The notes: a model not told the origin generated them from the letters alone. Positions 16,668 to 25,594 are shown, counted from the first letter of the stretch. The stretch is DNA of 40,744 nt from Sandaracinobacteroides sp041675905 (GCA_041675905.1 JBAYSX010000022.1:1-40744); one strand, 5' to 3'. Numbers and translations: made by a program.

Positions 16668-18118
16668 CGCTTCCGCCCTTTCACGACTTCGACATCCTGC
16701 GGGAGGTAGTGGCCGCGTTCCAGCCGGCACCCAGCGTTCAGCCCAACGAGACCATTTCTCTGGAACGCGTCTTCACGCCCGAGAGTCACCGGGCTGTTCT
16801 CGACCTCGGCAGACAACTGATCGTGGGTAATCGCGGCATGGGGAAGAGTCTCTGGGCTCACGCCCTGAGCAACCCTGAAGTGCGGCAGCGCGTTTCGGAT
16901 ATCTACAGACAACCCGCACTGGCTCACACCGAGGTCGTGATCGGTTTCAATGGATCCGACAGACCGTCGCCCGTAGCACCCACGCGTGAAGCCATCGGCC
17001 GCGCAATCGGAAACGGTTTCAGCGAGGATGAAATCTGGCGGGCAGTCGTATTCCGGGCGATCCGGGTTATTTCCGGAAGCAGTGAAGACACCCTGTTCGA
17101 ATCATCGCTCCAGCGACTGCGAAGAGCACCCGAACTCTTCGAAAACACCCTCCTCGACGCGGACGACAGACTGCGCGCCGAGGATCGCAAGGTACTGATC
17201 CTGTTCGATGCCCTGGATCGACTGGCGGACGATTGGCGTAGCATCCGGGCGCTGACCTCGAGCCTCATGAAACGGGCTCTCGGACTCCGGTCTTTCGTCT
17301 CGTTCCGGGCGAAGATCTTCATCCGCCCAGATCAGTTCTCCGATCCTGAGATCTTTCGCTTTCCGGACGGCTCCAAGCTGAAGAACGATCATGTCGACCT
17401 CTCCTGGCAGCCGCACGAACTATATGGCCTGCTCTTCTTCGAGATGCTGCACGACCCAGGCGCCCACACTGCAATGTTCAACCTTGCCGCGAGTCTGGAA
17501 GCGGAAGCCGCGCTGAGCCCCGAAGGCCTGCGCAGCCGGCGCGCACAGCAACAACAGATCGAGATCGTCAATGCGCTGGCGGGACCGTTCATGGGCTCCG
17601 ACGCCAGACGCGGTCGGGTCTACACGTGGATTCCGCTGCATCTGTCGGACGCCCGAAACAGCTGCTCGCCTCGAACGTTCCTGACCGCATGGCAGGAAGC
17701 TGCCCTACACGATCCCGCGCCGAACGACCGCATGGTCAATCACCTGGGGCTCATCGAAGGGGTCCGTCGCGCATCCACGGCGCGCCTGAACGAACTCCGG
17801 GAAGACTACCGGTGGATTGACGAAGCGCTCGGCGCGCTTCGAGGCCAGTTCGTGCCAATCACGAAAGAGGAACTCTTCGACATCTGGGCGGAACAGCGTG
17901 TTGTTACGAAAATCCTCGAGAATGAAAGCAGGGGAATCTCCCAGGCGCCGGTGGGCCTGATCGACGGACCCGATGCACTGCAACAGCTGCTTGCGGCCAT
18001 GAAAGGCATAGCGGTCGTGGAGGAACGTACGAACGGCAAGATCAACGTGCCGGACATCTTCAGGGTCGAAGCCGGCATCAAGCGAAAGGGCGGTGTCGCT
18101 GTTCCTCGGCGGCAGTAG
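16664..18118 (+). CDS. AAA/STAND-like P-loop ATPase, third gene of KGGVGR trio
   Basis: 484 residues. Walker A IVGNRGMGKSLWA (Gly55-Ser62) and a Walker B-like VLILFDALDRLADDW (Asp182, Asp185), then a sensor-like stretch FRAKIFIRPDQFSDPEI and LSWQPHELYGLLFFEML. The C-terminal 200 residues include a possible winged-helix (ELREDYRWIDEALGALRGQF; GIAVVEERTNGKINVPDIFR). This order suits a signal-transducing NTPase. Coupled by ATGA to the KGGVGR ATPase, so the two NTPases and the HEPN-like protein are likely one functional unit. The last 41 bp converge with and overlap the 3' end of the bi-domain dehydrogenase gene. Confidence 0.7.
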   Translation: MTLPPFHDFDILREVVAAFQPAPSVQPNETISLERVFTPESHRAVLDLGRQLIVGNRGMGKSLWAHALSNPEVRQRVSDIYRQPALAHTEVVIGFNGSDRPSPVAPTREAIGRAIGNGFSEDEIWRAVVFRAIRVISGSSEDTLFESSLQRLRRAPELFENTLLDADDRLRAEDRKVLILFDALDRLADDWRSIRALTSSLMKRALGLRSFVSFRAKIFIRPDQFSDPEIFRFPDGSKLKNDHVDLSWQPHELYGLLFFEMLHDPGAHTAMFNLAASLEAEAALSPEGLRSRRAQQQQIEIVNALAGPFMGSDARRGRVYTWIPLHLSDARNSCSPRTFLTAWQEAALHDPAPNDRMVNHLGLIEGVRRASTARLNELREDYRWIDEALGALRGQFVPITKEELFDIWAEQRVVTKILENESRGISQAPVGLIDGPDALQQLLAAMKGIAVVEERTNGKINVPDIFRVEAGIKRKGGVAVPRRQ

Positions 18119-20276
18119 GCGGGTACCCGTCAGCCGCCCCCTGCAACTCGATACTCACCCGCGCCACCTCGAGCAACTCACCCACCGGAATCGGCGCCGC
18201 CCCTGCGCTTCGTATCGCCTCCACGAACGCCCTCGCGCAAGCCGCCTGCCCCTTGTCCTGCCGCCACAGGTTCATCCTCGAAAACCCCGGCCAGCCCCAG
18301 CCTCGCATCCTCCGGAAATTGTCCAGCTGCAATACGCGCCCGGCACAGAACACCTCGAGCCGCTCCTTCGGAAAGCCCTTGTGGCCATTGGCGAGGTAGT
18401 GGATCGTGCCGACCGAGCCATCGGCAAACTGCAGGATGATGGTCGTCTTGTCGGACGCAACCGCAAGCGCGGGGTGCCGCCCGAGCGACACCGCTTCGTG
18501 CCGGACGATGGGCGAGCCCGCCAGATGCCGCAGCAGATCGATGAAGTGACAGCCTTCTCCCACGATACGCCCGCCACCGACCTGCACGTCCTGTGTCCAG
18601 TGCTCGGGCGGGATCGCTCCGGCGTTGACCGTCATGATGAAGCTCTTCGGCTCGCCAACCGATTCGAGCAGGGATTTCATCCTCACCACCTGCGGGGCGA
18701 AGCGGCGATTGAAACCCACCATGAGCAGGAGGTTTGCCGACGCCGCCAACTGCGATTCGATCTCGGCAAGCTCGTTGAGCGTCAGACACAAGGGCTTCTC
18801 GACGAAGACATGCTTGCCGGCGCGCAAGGCGGCAAGCACGTAGCGGGCGTGACTGTCGTGCCGTGTGGCGACCACGACAGAGTTCACCGCCGGATCATCG
18901 ATCGCGGTCTGGGCGTCGGTCGCGGCGAACTCCGCCCCAGCACGTTTGCCATGATGGACGGCGGTTACTCCGCTACCACTCACGACAGTATGGATCTGGC
19001 CACCTGCCGCTTTAAGCGCCGGGATCAGCACGCGACCGGCGTAGTTGCCCGCCCCGATCACAGCCAGGGAAGCCCCCCCGGCAGACGCCTTCGTTAGAGG
19101 CGTCGATGATTCATCGGCAAGGCGCACTGACCGCGCGGCGAGACGCTCCTGCGCCGCAGCATCGTCGGCGGCTGGATATCGGATCAGGATACCGAGGGAA
19201 GGCTCCTTCGAAGCCAACAGATCGTAGGCCTTCGGTGCGTCGTCGATATCGAAGCGGTGCGAGACCAGGGGACGCATGTCGAGCGCCCCACTGGCCATGA
19301 GATCCAGCGCCGCCTCGAAATTGCGCTGCTCCGTCCAGCGGACGAAGCCCACCGGGTAATCCTGCCCCTTTTCCTCGTAGTCGGGGTCGTAGCGACCGGG
19401 GCCGTAGGAGCAGGACACCTGGAAGCTGAGCTCCTTCTCGTAGAAGTCGGCGCGCGACAGCTCCAGCCCCGTCACGCCGACGAGCACGATGCGCCCGCGC
19501 TTGCGGCACATCTTCGCGGCCTGTGATACCGGCTCGCTGCTGGCGGTAGAGGCAGTGAGTATCACCGCATCGACACCACGGCCGCGCGAGAAAGCCTCGG
19601 CCGCAGAATGCGGATCTTCGCCGCGCGACAGATCAACCACTTCGGCGCCGAACTGGCGGGCAAACTCGAGCCGCGCGGGGTTCATGTCGATACCGAGCAC
19701 CCGGCAACCGTTGGCACGCAGCAGTTGCACCGTGATCAGGCCGATGAGGCCGAGGCCAGTGACCACCACCGACTCGCCCAACGTGGGAGCGGCCAGGCGC
19801 ACACCCTGCAGACCGATAGCGGCCAGCACGGTGAAGGCAGCCGACTCATCGTCGACCGCATCCGGGATGCGCGCGCACAGGTTGCGCGGCACGACTACGA
19901 CTTCGGCGTGCTTGCCGTTGCTGACGACCCGATCGCCGACTTCGAAGCCATCGACGCCCGCCCCTAGCGCCATCACCCGGCCGACGTTGCAGTAGCCAAG
20001 TGGCAGTGGTTGGTCGAGCTTGCTGCGTACCGCATCCACCGTAGCCATCAGACCATCGGTACGAACCTTGGAGAGGACTTCACGTACCTTGTCGGGCTGC
20101 TGGCGGACCTTGGATAACAGCCCGCCACGGCCGAACTCTACGAGCATGCGCTCGGTGCCGGCGGAGACCAGACTAGTGCACGTCCGACACGCAAGAGAGT
20201 TCGCCAAAGCAACGGGAGTCGGGACGTCGATCAGCGCAGTGGCACCCGTTTGAAGGGATTGAAGAATCTGCTTCAT
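18078..20276 (-). CDS. Bi-domain oxidoreductase: alcohol dehydrogenase + Gfo/Idh/MocA
   Basis: 732 residues with two dehydrogenase modules. The N-terminal half (about 1-360) is a medium-chain, zinc-dehydrogenase-like domain with VVVTGLGLIGLITVQLLRAN as Rossmann motif. The C-terminal half (about 395-720) is Gfo/Idh/MocA: SLAVIGAGNYAGRVLIPAL (GxGxxG) and GKHVFVEKPLCL (EKP catalytic motif). Such fusions accompany heparinase-family proteins and WbuB-like transferases in surface-polysaccharide clusters and are thought to modify a sugar nucleotide or lipid-linked sugar, but substrate is not established. Good Shine-Dalgarno (GGAG) before ATG 20276. The 3' end overlaps the inserted ATPase gene, so its C-terminus may differ from that of relatives. 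Confidence 0.88.
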   Translation of the reverse strand: MKQILQSLQTGATALIDVPTPVALANSLACRTCTSLVSAGTERMLVEFGRGGLLSKVRQQPDKVREVLSKVRTDGLMATVDAVRSKLDQPLPLGYCNVGRVMALGAGVDGFEVGDRVVSNGKHAEVVVVPRNLCARIPDAVDDESAAFTVLAAIGLQGVRLAAPTLGESVVVTGLGLIGLITVQLLRANGCRVLGIDMNPARLEFARQFGAEVVDLSRGEDPHSAAEAFSRGRGVDAVILTASTASSEPVSQAAKMCRKRGRIVLVGVTGLELSRADFYEKELSFQVSCSYGPGRYDPDYEEKGQDYPVGFVRWTEQRNFEAALDLMASGALDMRPLVSHRFDIDDAPKAYDLLASKEPSLGILIRYPAADDAAAQERLAARSVRLADESSTPLTKASAGGASLAVIGAGNYAGRVLIPALKAAGGQIHTVVSGSGVTAVHHGKRAGAEFAATDAQTAIDDPAVNSVVVATRHDSHARYVLAALRAGKHVFVEKPLCLTLNELAEIESQLAASANLLLMVGFNRRFAPQVVRMKSLLESVGEPKSFIMTVNAGAIPPEHWTQDVQVGGGRIVGEGCHFIDLLRHLAGSPIVRHEAVSLGRHPALAVASDKTTIILQFADGSVGTIHYLANGHKGFPKERLEVFCAGRVLQLDNFRRMRGWGWPGFSRMNLWRQDKGQAACARAFVEAIRSAGAAPIPVGELLEVARVSIELQGAADGYPPTAAEEQRHRPFA

Positions 20277-20567
20277 CGAAGCTCCGCTAAAAGCGATCCA
20301 GAAAAATCAGACCAATTTGGCAGAGCGCCACGTAGCAGAGCATCTCCCTTGAATTCCCTCTAGCGCACTTGCAATACCTACAAAAGATTACCACTGATCT
20401 TCGCCAACAGCCACGAAAACAGCTCGACCGCTTTCAAACGCGCACCATACCAGTAACGCAATACGCTTCAATAAGCAAGTGACGCACCGACTCCCATGCC
20501 ATCTCTACAATGACCCTAGGTATGAACCAAAACTCAACAACCACTGGAACAAACATCCAGACAAATC

Positions 20568-21761
20568 TTATCTGCGAAAACGAAACCGTATCTTTCCTCT
20601 TGTACGATCTTTATCCCTATACACCCTCGCCGTCTCCGCGAGCAAAGCGAATGTCTCAGTTGCACAATTTTCCCATGAATACAAAGCAGCCGTGCGATAC
20701 GCCTTCTCCGCCATCTCGTTTCTAGATTGAACATTCGCTATTATCGCGCGCAGCGACCTCGCAATATCCTCAGAATCTTCGGGATTGCAGTACATCCCAG
20801 CATCATTGAGAATCTCGGGCATCGGTCCTCTATTGGAGCAAACAATCGGCAACCCTGCCGCCATCATCTCAAGAAGTATATTAGGCATATTTTCGCAACT
20901 AGAGGCAAAAACCCCAATATCATTTTCCTCATACAACCGATGAAGCTCCTGATATGGCACAGCCCCCAACAGTGTTACAAACTCTCCATCTGGATCGCAT
21001 CTTGCAATCATTGCATCCAATCTCACCCGAGCCTCCGGAACAGACGGCCCCGCAAGCGTCAAAACCACCGGAAGACCCGCGCGACGAAGCATCGTAATAG
21101 CCTCCACTACACACCATTGATGCTTATAATGATTTATAATCGACACGTAAACAATCCGCATAGGAAAACCAGCACTATATCGATCAATCGCCATCTGAGG
21201 CCGAGGGGCTATCGAGAATCGCTTACTAACACCATGCGGAATAATTCGAACACGTTCATCTACACAACCAACTCGCGCAGCCACTTGTGTTCGCGCATAG
21301 TTCGTGAGAAATATTGTCGCATCAGCATTCCGAAAAGTGCGTCCTTGAACCCAACGTAACAACTCATACTGTAAGCGCCGGAATGACAACAAAGGAAAGC
21401 GCGCACGCTCCACATTGTCAAAAGGAAGCATATTACGGCACATGCTTACATATGGGGTAAAATCTGCATCATAACTGCCACCAGGTGCGAAGACAATATC
21501 ACACCTCGCAGTCCGCGCTACCTCACCAAGGGAAAACCGCTGCCAGAGCACACGCGAAAAAAAACCCCTATTTAGCGCCTTAACGCTCACTTTCGTCAAC
21601 CAGGATCGATCAGGCAATTGGTCCAGCGTCTGGGCCCCCCCCCATAGCACCACATGTTCGATACCCTGATCAGGCGGATGACCAGAGGCGATAAGCTCCC
21701 GCAAATGTGTAATGCCTCCACCGCCTCGAAGATTAGTCCCATCAATCCCGACTATACACAC
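20568..21761 (-). CDS. GT4/GT1 family glycosyltransferase with homopolymer tracts
   Basis: 397 residues read from a GTG at 21761 (no upstream ATG in frame before a stop). GT-B transferase: N-domain GIDGTNLRGGGGITHLREL, C-domain MRIVYVSIINHYKHQW, TLLGAVPYQELHRLYEENDI, and the donor-binding SSCENMPNILLEMMAAGLPIVCSNRGPMPEI, with the two Glu of the EX7E-like motif. It would add one sugar to the growing repeat unit at the cytoplasmic face. A G9 tract (minus strand) at codons 40-43 and a T8 tract at about codon 67 could allow slippage. A+T-richer than the flanks, like wzy, wzx and the acyltransferase upstream. Sugar and linkage unknown. Confidence 0.85.
   Translation of the reverse strand: MCIVGIDGTNLRGGGGITHLRELIASGHPPDQGIEHVVLWGGAQTLDQLPDRSWLTKVSVKALNRGFFSRVLWQRFSLGEVARTARCDIVFAPGGSYDADFTPYVSMCRNMLPFDNVERARFPLLSFRRLQYELLRWVQGRTFRNADATIFLTNYARTQVAARVGCVDERVRIIPHGVSKRFSIAPRPQMAIDRYSAGFPMRIVYVSIINHYKHQWCVVEAITMLRRAGLPVVLTLAGPSVPEARVRLDAMIARCDPDGEFVTLLGAVPYQELHRLYEENDIGVFASSCENMPNILLEMMAAGLPIVCSNRGPMPEILNDAGMYCNPEDSEDIARSLRAIIANVQSRNEMAEKAYRTAALYSWENCATETFALLAETARVYRDKDRTRGKIRFRFRR
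21635..21643. repeat. Homopolymer tract C9 (G9 in coding strand)
   Basis: Nine consecutive C on the plus strand inside codons 40-43 (Trp-Gly-Gly-Ala) of the glycosyltransferase. As sequenced, the frame is intact. A second tract, A8 at 21557-21564, lies in the same gene. Gain or loss of one base would truncate the enzyme near its N-terminus. Confidence 0.9.
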
Positions 21762-21824
21762 ACGACCGCTCCGATCATTACAAACAGGCGACTCATTTCA
21801 ACTGTGCACATCAAGAGCCACACC

Positions 21825-23183
21825 CTAAAAAACACCTCCGCTTTCCTCGGGCGACCTCTGGCGTAGATTAATTGAATCTTTCGCTCGGTTAAATCTTTTC
21901 GCTTTCAGGATCTCTCGACAAACATATAACACCAAAAAGAAGCTCAAGGTATTATAGAAATACACGAACCCGTACAGGATGAACCTTTGACCGTACAGCA
22001 CCAAGCTAAGAAGAAACCATGATGCAAGGAACGAAGTGCAGACACGATATTTAAGCTGAAGGAAAATCGTCGCCAATCCGTACGCCATCAATGCGGGGCC
22101 GATCACACCAAAGTTTAGAAACCCTTCACCCACAAAACCCAATCCACCTATCAACTGATAATCCCGCAGACCCTCCGTAACATCCACATACCTGGTCCAC
22201 GGGACAGGAATCATAGATGGTAAAGTATTTATAATCTGCCCAAGTATTGTTTCGCCGTATAACAAACCTGAATCCGCAGCGTGATGAACCGCAACCATAG
22301 CGCTATATATTGCGGCACCGAATGTCTGCACCTGCAACCGATCCCCATCTATCATATAGGCAAACAGACGAAGAAACCCGAATTCATCAAAAGCAAGAAG
22401 CCCATATACACGAAAATAACCGACGAACGAAAAGACGGCGAATGTCATGACACCGCCGCAAGTGTATATCAATGCGCGAAACCGGCGATCATTGGGCACT
22501 AGGTTTTTCAGAAAAAGATAATTCCCGAACACAAACCCGATCAAGACCTCAGATCGATTTCCATTAATCAACCACCATCCGACAATGGTATTTAATATTA
22601 TGAAATACCCTATGCCATACTTTCTTTGAAGAAGAATCCACGCGCTCAACGAGATCACGAAAATGGCAGGCATAAATCCGGGATAACTCGCGACCTGGCC
22701 CTGATATTCACCAGAGAAAAAATCCCTACCAGGATTGATCAAGATCGACGCCACAATCACAATCAGCAACGCGGCAATTCGAAACACCCTTCGATCGCGA
22801 TTATTAAAACCATCAACTCTTGATCGAGACCTTAGAATTGCAGAAAGTATGAATAAGAACTGCGCAGCACCAAAAACGACCATAAGCGCAGCCTCATCAT
22901 CTACGACCCCGCCTCGCGTCGGCGTCCATTGAATAGGATTGAGGCGAAACAAGTAAACAGTGAATGCAAGCAATGTATAGATTGATTGCATAAGTACAAT
23001 CAAGACGAGGGCAGCATTAACCTCGCCCGTGTTAGCCCGAAACCGCACTGAAGCCAGTGCCAACAAGAGCATTATGTAAACTACAATTGCACCAGGGAAG
23101 ATGGAAAAAACTAACGCAACAACCAGACAAATCCCAAGGCGAATCGCAGGGCTTCCCAACGACATTCGGCCTGATATTAGCAT
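21825..23183 (-). CDS. wzy: Wzy-type oligosaccharide repeat-unit polymerase
   Basis: 452-residue polytopic inner-membrane protein with about 11-12 hydrophobic segments. Examples are LGICLVVALVFSIFPGAIVV, AALVLIVLMQSIYTLLAFTV, FIILNTIVGWWLINGN and FILYGFVYFYNTLSFFLVLY. Larger hydrophilic loops follow INGNRSEVLIGF and YVDVTEGLRDYQLIGGLG, as in Wzy polymerases that join undecaprenyl-linked repeat units on the periplasmic side. Sequence conservation in this family is too low for a motif-based proof; the call rests on topology, length and position beside Wzx and transferases. A+T-rich. It lies between the flippase and a glycosyltransferase on the same strand. Confidence 0.75.
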   Translation of the reverse strand: MLISGRMSLGSPAIRLGICLVVALVFSIFPGAIVVYIMLLLALASVRFRANTGEVNAALVLIVLMQSIYTLLAFTVYLFRLNPIQWTPTRGGVVDDEAALMVVFGAAQFLFILSAILRSRSRVDGFNNRDRRVFRIAALLIVIVASILINPGRDFFSGEYQGQVASYPGFMPAIFVISLSAWILLQRKYGIGYFIILNTIVGWWLINGNRSEVLIGFVFGNYLFLKNLVPNDRRFRALIYTCGGVMTFAVFSFVGYFRVYGLLAFDEFGFLRLFAYMIDGDRLQVQTFGAAIYSAMVAVHHAADSGLLYGETILGQIINTLPSMIPVPWTRYVDVTEGLRDYQLIGGLGFVGEGFLNFGVIGPALMAYGLATIFLQLKYRVCTSFLASWFLLSLVLYGQRFILYGFVYFYNTLSFFLVLYVCREILKAKRFNRAKDSINLRQRSPEESGGVF

Positions 23184-23285
23184 AAATCACTATTGCAGCT
23201 GACAAAACACATCATCTCTTCACTATAACTTATTCTGAACAAGCAACCTATTATCGCGCCCTACCTGATTCACTTGTCTGAATTA

Positions 23286-24542
23286 TCAGCGAACAAGAAA
23301 AATGCCATGACGAATGCCTGCGATGATAGCCCCTCCCAGATAGAGCGCGTACGATATAACGACCGCAAAGGCCACCCCTGCTGCACCCCGATCAGTTAAC
23401 AGAATGAGTAGCACCATAAGAGAAGACCACCAGAGCAATGCTGTCACCAAAACCGAAGTTTGTCGACGCTCTGCAATTAGGGCGCTAGAGATGATATTAA
23501 TTGGCGAAGCAAGTAGGGCTGCGGCGACGAACAACTGGAGGGCGGAGCGCGCACCGGATAGCTCGGGGCCGTATAGAGCCAGTATTTTATGAGGAAACAC
23601 GAGCACGGCAAGCAGTACCAGTAGCGCAGAACCGCCGGAAAGCAAGACAGCTTGGATCATTGTCTGGCGTCGTATCGCATGATTCTTTACTACGGCGCTT
23701 CGAGTTAGTGCGGGCATAGCCGCCTTGGAAACGACTACCGATGCCAGAGCAGTCAGACCAAACCATTGGAGCCCAACAGCAAACTGAGCAAACGCAAAGA
23801 CATCCTCGTCGCCACCCAATAATGTACGACCGGAAAGCCATATGCCAGAGTTAGACAATATCGTCACCAGAAATAGGGGGCCAGCAAATTGTGCGACATT
23901 GCGCGCTGTCGATAGACTCAAATATGGCCGTGCCCGAGTGAGACGAAGCAATACAGATGATATTCTAGGAACAATGACCGCAGTGCCGATTGCTGTCGCC
24001 AAAACATAGCCCCACAATGCGACTTCTATTGAGCGAACACCAATAGAGACAACAGTAGCGACGATCAGTGCCGCCCCTTGCATCAAGGCCGCCCCAGAAA
24101 CGCGACTAAAACACTCGAGACCATTTGCTGCGCCGACGAAAAGATTCTTCACTCCAACAACAAACAAGAGCGCTGGCAAGAACAGATAGAGAACAGGTTC
24201 CGGCACACCAATCAACTCATCCGGAATTACTAATATTATAAGAACCGCGACAGCAAGGCCGGCACCAGCGAAGAGTATCGCCATAAGAGTATTAGAGCCT
24301 GATTCTGCTCGAGCACCTGCCATCTGAAGTCGTGCGAAGTAGCGTGGAAGGGCATTTTGCATTCCCACAGCGGCAATATTCGAAGCAGCCGTCGCCGTCA
24401 CATGCGCAAAAGAAAAGGCTGCAAAAGCGGCGGCACCGAGCGCACTGGAGATCAACATTCCCGCAACAACAACAGATCCTCGGCCAAAGACAATCGCGAG
24501 CAATACAAAAAAGGAACTTTTCAAGAAAGACCTTGCGATCAC
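23286..24542 (-). CDS. wzx: Wzx-type polysaccharide flippase
   Basis: 418-residue multidrug/oligosaccharidyl-lipid/polysaccharide (MOP) exporter-like membrane protein with 12 or so hydrophobic segments. The N-terminal FLKSSFFVLLAIVFGRGSVV and following glycine-rich helix are typical of Wzx/RfbX, which flips undecaprenyl-linked repeat units across the inner membrane. Start is a GTG at 24542, three bases after the acyltransferase stop; an overlapping ATG nearby is out of frame. Together with wzy it defines a Wzx/Wzy-dependent pathway rather than an ABC-transporter route. Confidence 0.82.
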   Translation of the reverse strand: MIARSFLKSSFFVLLAIVFGRGSVVVAGMLISSALGAAAFAAFSFAHVTATAASNIAAVGMQNALPRYFARLQMAGARAESGSNTLMAILFAGAGLAVAVLIILVIPDELIGVPEPVLYLFLPALLFVVGVKNLFVGAANGLECFSRVSGAALMQGAALIVATVVSIGVRSIEVALWGYVLATAIGTAVIVPRISSVLLRLTRARPYLSLSTARNVAQFAGPLFLVTILSNSGIWLSGRTLLGGDEDVFAFAQFAVGLQWFGLTALASVVVSKAAMPALTRSAVVKNHAIRRQTMIQAVLLSGGSALLVLLAVLVFPHKILALYGPELSGARSALQLFVAAALLASPINIISSALIAERRQTSVLVTALLWWSSLMVLLILLTDRGAAGVAFAVVISYALYLGGAIIAGIRHGIFLVR

Positions 24543-24545
24543 TAT

Positions 24546-25199
24546 TCATTTTCCAATGTAGGAAGCGGGATGATGAGTGTGTCGCAAGAACGATCGGCGA
24601 AAATATGGAGCGTTACGATCAATCGATTTTTTTACGGTCGCAGGATTTCCCGCAATCAGTACGTACGTATCGTCAAACTTCTTGGAAACGACAGAACCCA
24701 TTCCCACGAACGTGCCATATTCGACCTTGGCACCTGGAACGAAGCGACTTGCTGCGCCCACTTGACACCAATCACCAATTTCGATCGCCTCTCTTATAGG
24801 ACCATCAGAATTGCGTCCATGCGAAAACAATATTGAACTTCGACCGGCAAGTATGGAATTGTTTCCAATCGAAACCCCTCCTGATGCCTCTATAAAATGA
24901 AATCTACGAATAGAGCCATTTCTCCCTAAAAAGAAACGACCAACCCGCCCGCCTGCGATCCAGTTAAAATTCTCGATCTTTGAACCAGAGGACAAAACAA
25001 GACTATCGATATTATGAACAATGTTAAAATTACCAATATATACATAATCCCCCAGCTCTGCATTCTTTGCATCTAAAATCGAAAAGCCTATTTTACATCC
25101 CTTGCCGACTTTAGCACCGCGAAATCGGAGCGCGGCTATTTTTAAGCGACTCGGCATGAACGCGAGGGCAACCAAAAATAATAGGCGCACTATTTTCAT
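24546..25199 (-). CDS. Hexapeptide-repeat (left-handed beta-helix) acyltransferase
   Basis: 217 residues from ATG 25199, preceded by AAGG nine bases upstream; a longer TTG-started frame to 25259 is less likely. An N-terminal hydrophobic helix (VRLLFLVALAFMPSRLKIAA) is followed by irregular hexapeptide repeats (AKVGKGCKIGFSILDAKNAE, LGDYVYIG, VSIGNNSILAGRSSI), an insertion with the candidate catalytic His (LFSHGRNSDGP) and a cap IEIGDWCQVGAASRFVPGAK. The family acetylates sugars using acetyl-CoA (WcaF/CapG-like). First gene of the A+T-rich wzx-wzy block, so it probably acetylates the same repeat unit. Acceptor unknown. Confidence 0.8.
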   Translation of the reverse strand: MKIVRLLFLVALAFMPSRLKIAALRFRGAKVGKGCKIGFSILDAKNAELGDYVYIGNFNIVHNIDSLVLSSGSKIENFNWIAGGRVGRFFLGRNGSIRRFHFIEASGGVSIGNNSILAGRSSILFSHGRNSDGPIREAIEIGDWCQVGAASRFVPGAKVEYGTFVGMGSVVSKKFDDTYVLIAGNPATVKKSIDRNAPYFRRSFLRHTHHPASYIGK

Positions 25200-25412
25200 A
25201 CCGAAATACCTTGTTCGATAACCTGAGGCATAGACGGGCAAAATACCAACGAGAGGCAAATTCGGGAATGCTTAAACCCCACTAAGCACGAGCAGGGCCA
25301 CAAACACATCGAGCCGACTAATTGGTTCGTATTAGAAGCAAAATTCCAAGCGTAAACTCGCTTAGCTCGGCATGACACTGAAAAACATCGCCTGGCGAGG
25401 TCGCGCAACCGG

Positions 25413-25424
25413 CACGCTAGCGCC
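25413..25424 (-). promoter_or_regulatory. ops/JUMPstart-like element
   Basis: On the minus strand the sequence reads GGCGCTAGCGTG, 11 of 12 identical to the ops element GGCGGTAGCGTG that recruits the antiterminator RfaH to long surface-polysaccharide operons. The preceding bases TCAAGAAA also resemble the JUMPstart consensus. It lies about 214 bp upstream of the first gene, in an untranslated leader, as expected. One mismatch is at a conserved position, so this is a candidate only. Confidence 0.4.
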
Positions 25425-25538
25425 TTTCTTGATTATTGAAGCCAATCCTCGAATGCTATCGTATTACTTATCGGGGCGAGTTTCTATTCAGCCATAATTC
25501 GTGATGTCGCATGGAGTACGCAGTAAGCAAAGCCGGTT

Positions 25539-25569
25539 CGGCAAGCGCCATTCTCCCGCTTCTTTGCCG
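25539..25569 (-). terminator. Possible terminator after outer-membrane barrel gene
   Basis: Inverted repeat on the minus strand: CGGC and AAGCG pair with CGCTT and GCCG, with a 4-base bulge and a 9-base loop, about 26 bp after the barrel stop. Only a weak T-rich stretch follows (GGCTTTGCTT), so termination would be inefficient. Confidence 0.3.
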
Positions 25570-25594
25570 CGCATACACAACCGGTGAAAGCATG

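Larger units (their letters stand above)
25200..25594. promoter_or_regulatory. Leader/promoter region of the acyltransferase-wzx-wzy operon
   Basis: 395 bp, A+T-rich, between the outer-membrane barrel stop and the acyltransferase start, all transcribed leftward. It contains an ops-like element (25413-25424) and a possible terminator of the upstream operon (25539-25569). No convincing -35/-10 pair could be chosen. Confidence 0.45.

Noticed and set aside
20479..21359. Plus-strand frames opposite the GT4 gene near 20.5-21.4 kb
   Set aside because: Antisense to a well-supported glycosyltransferase; no motif.
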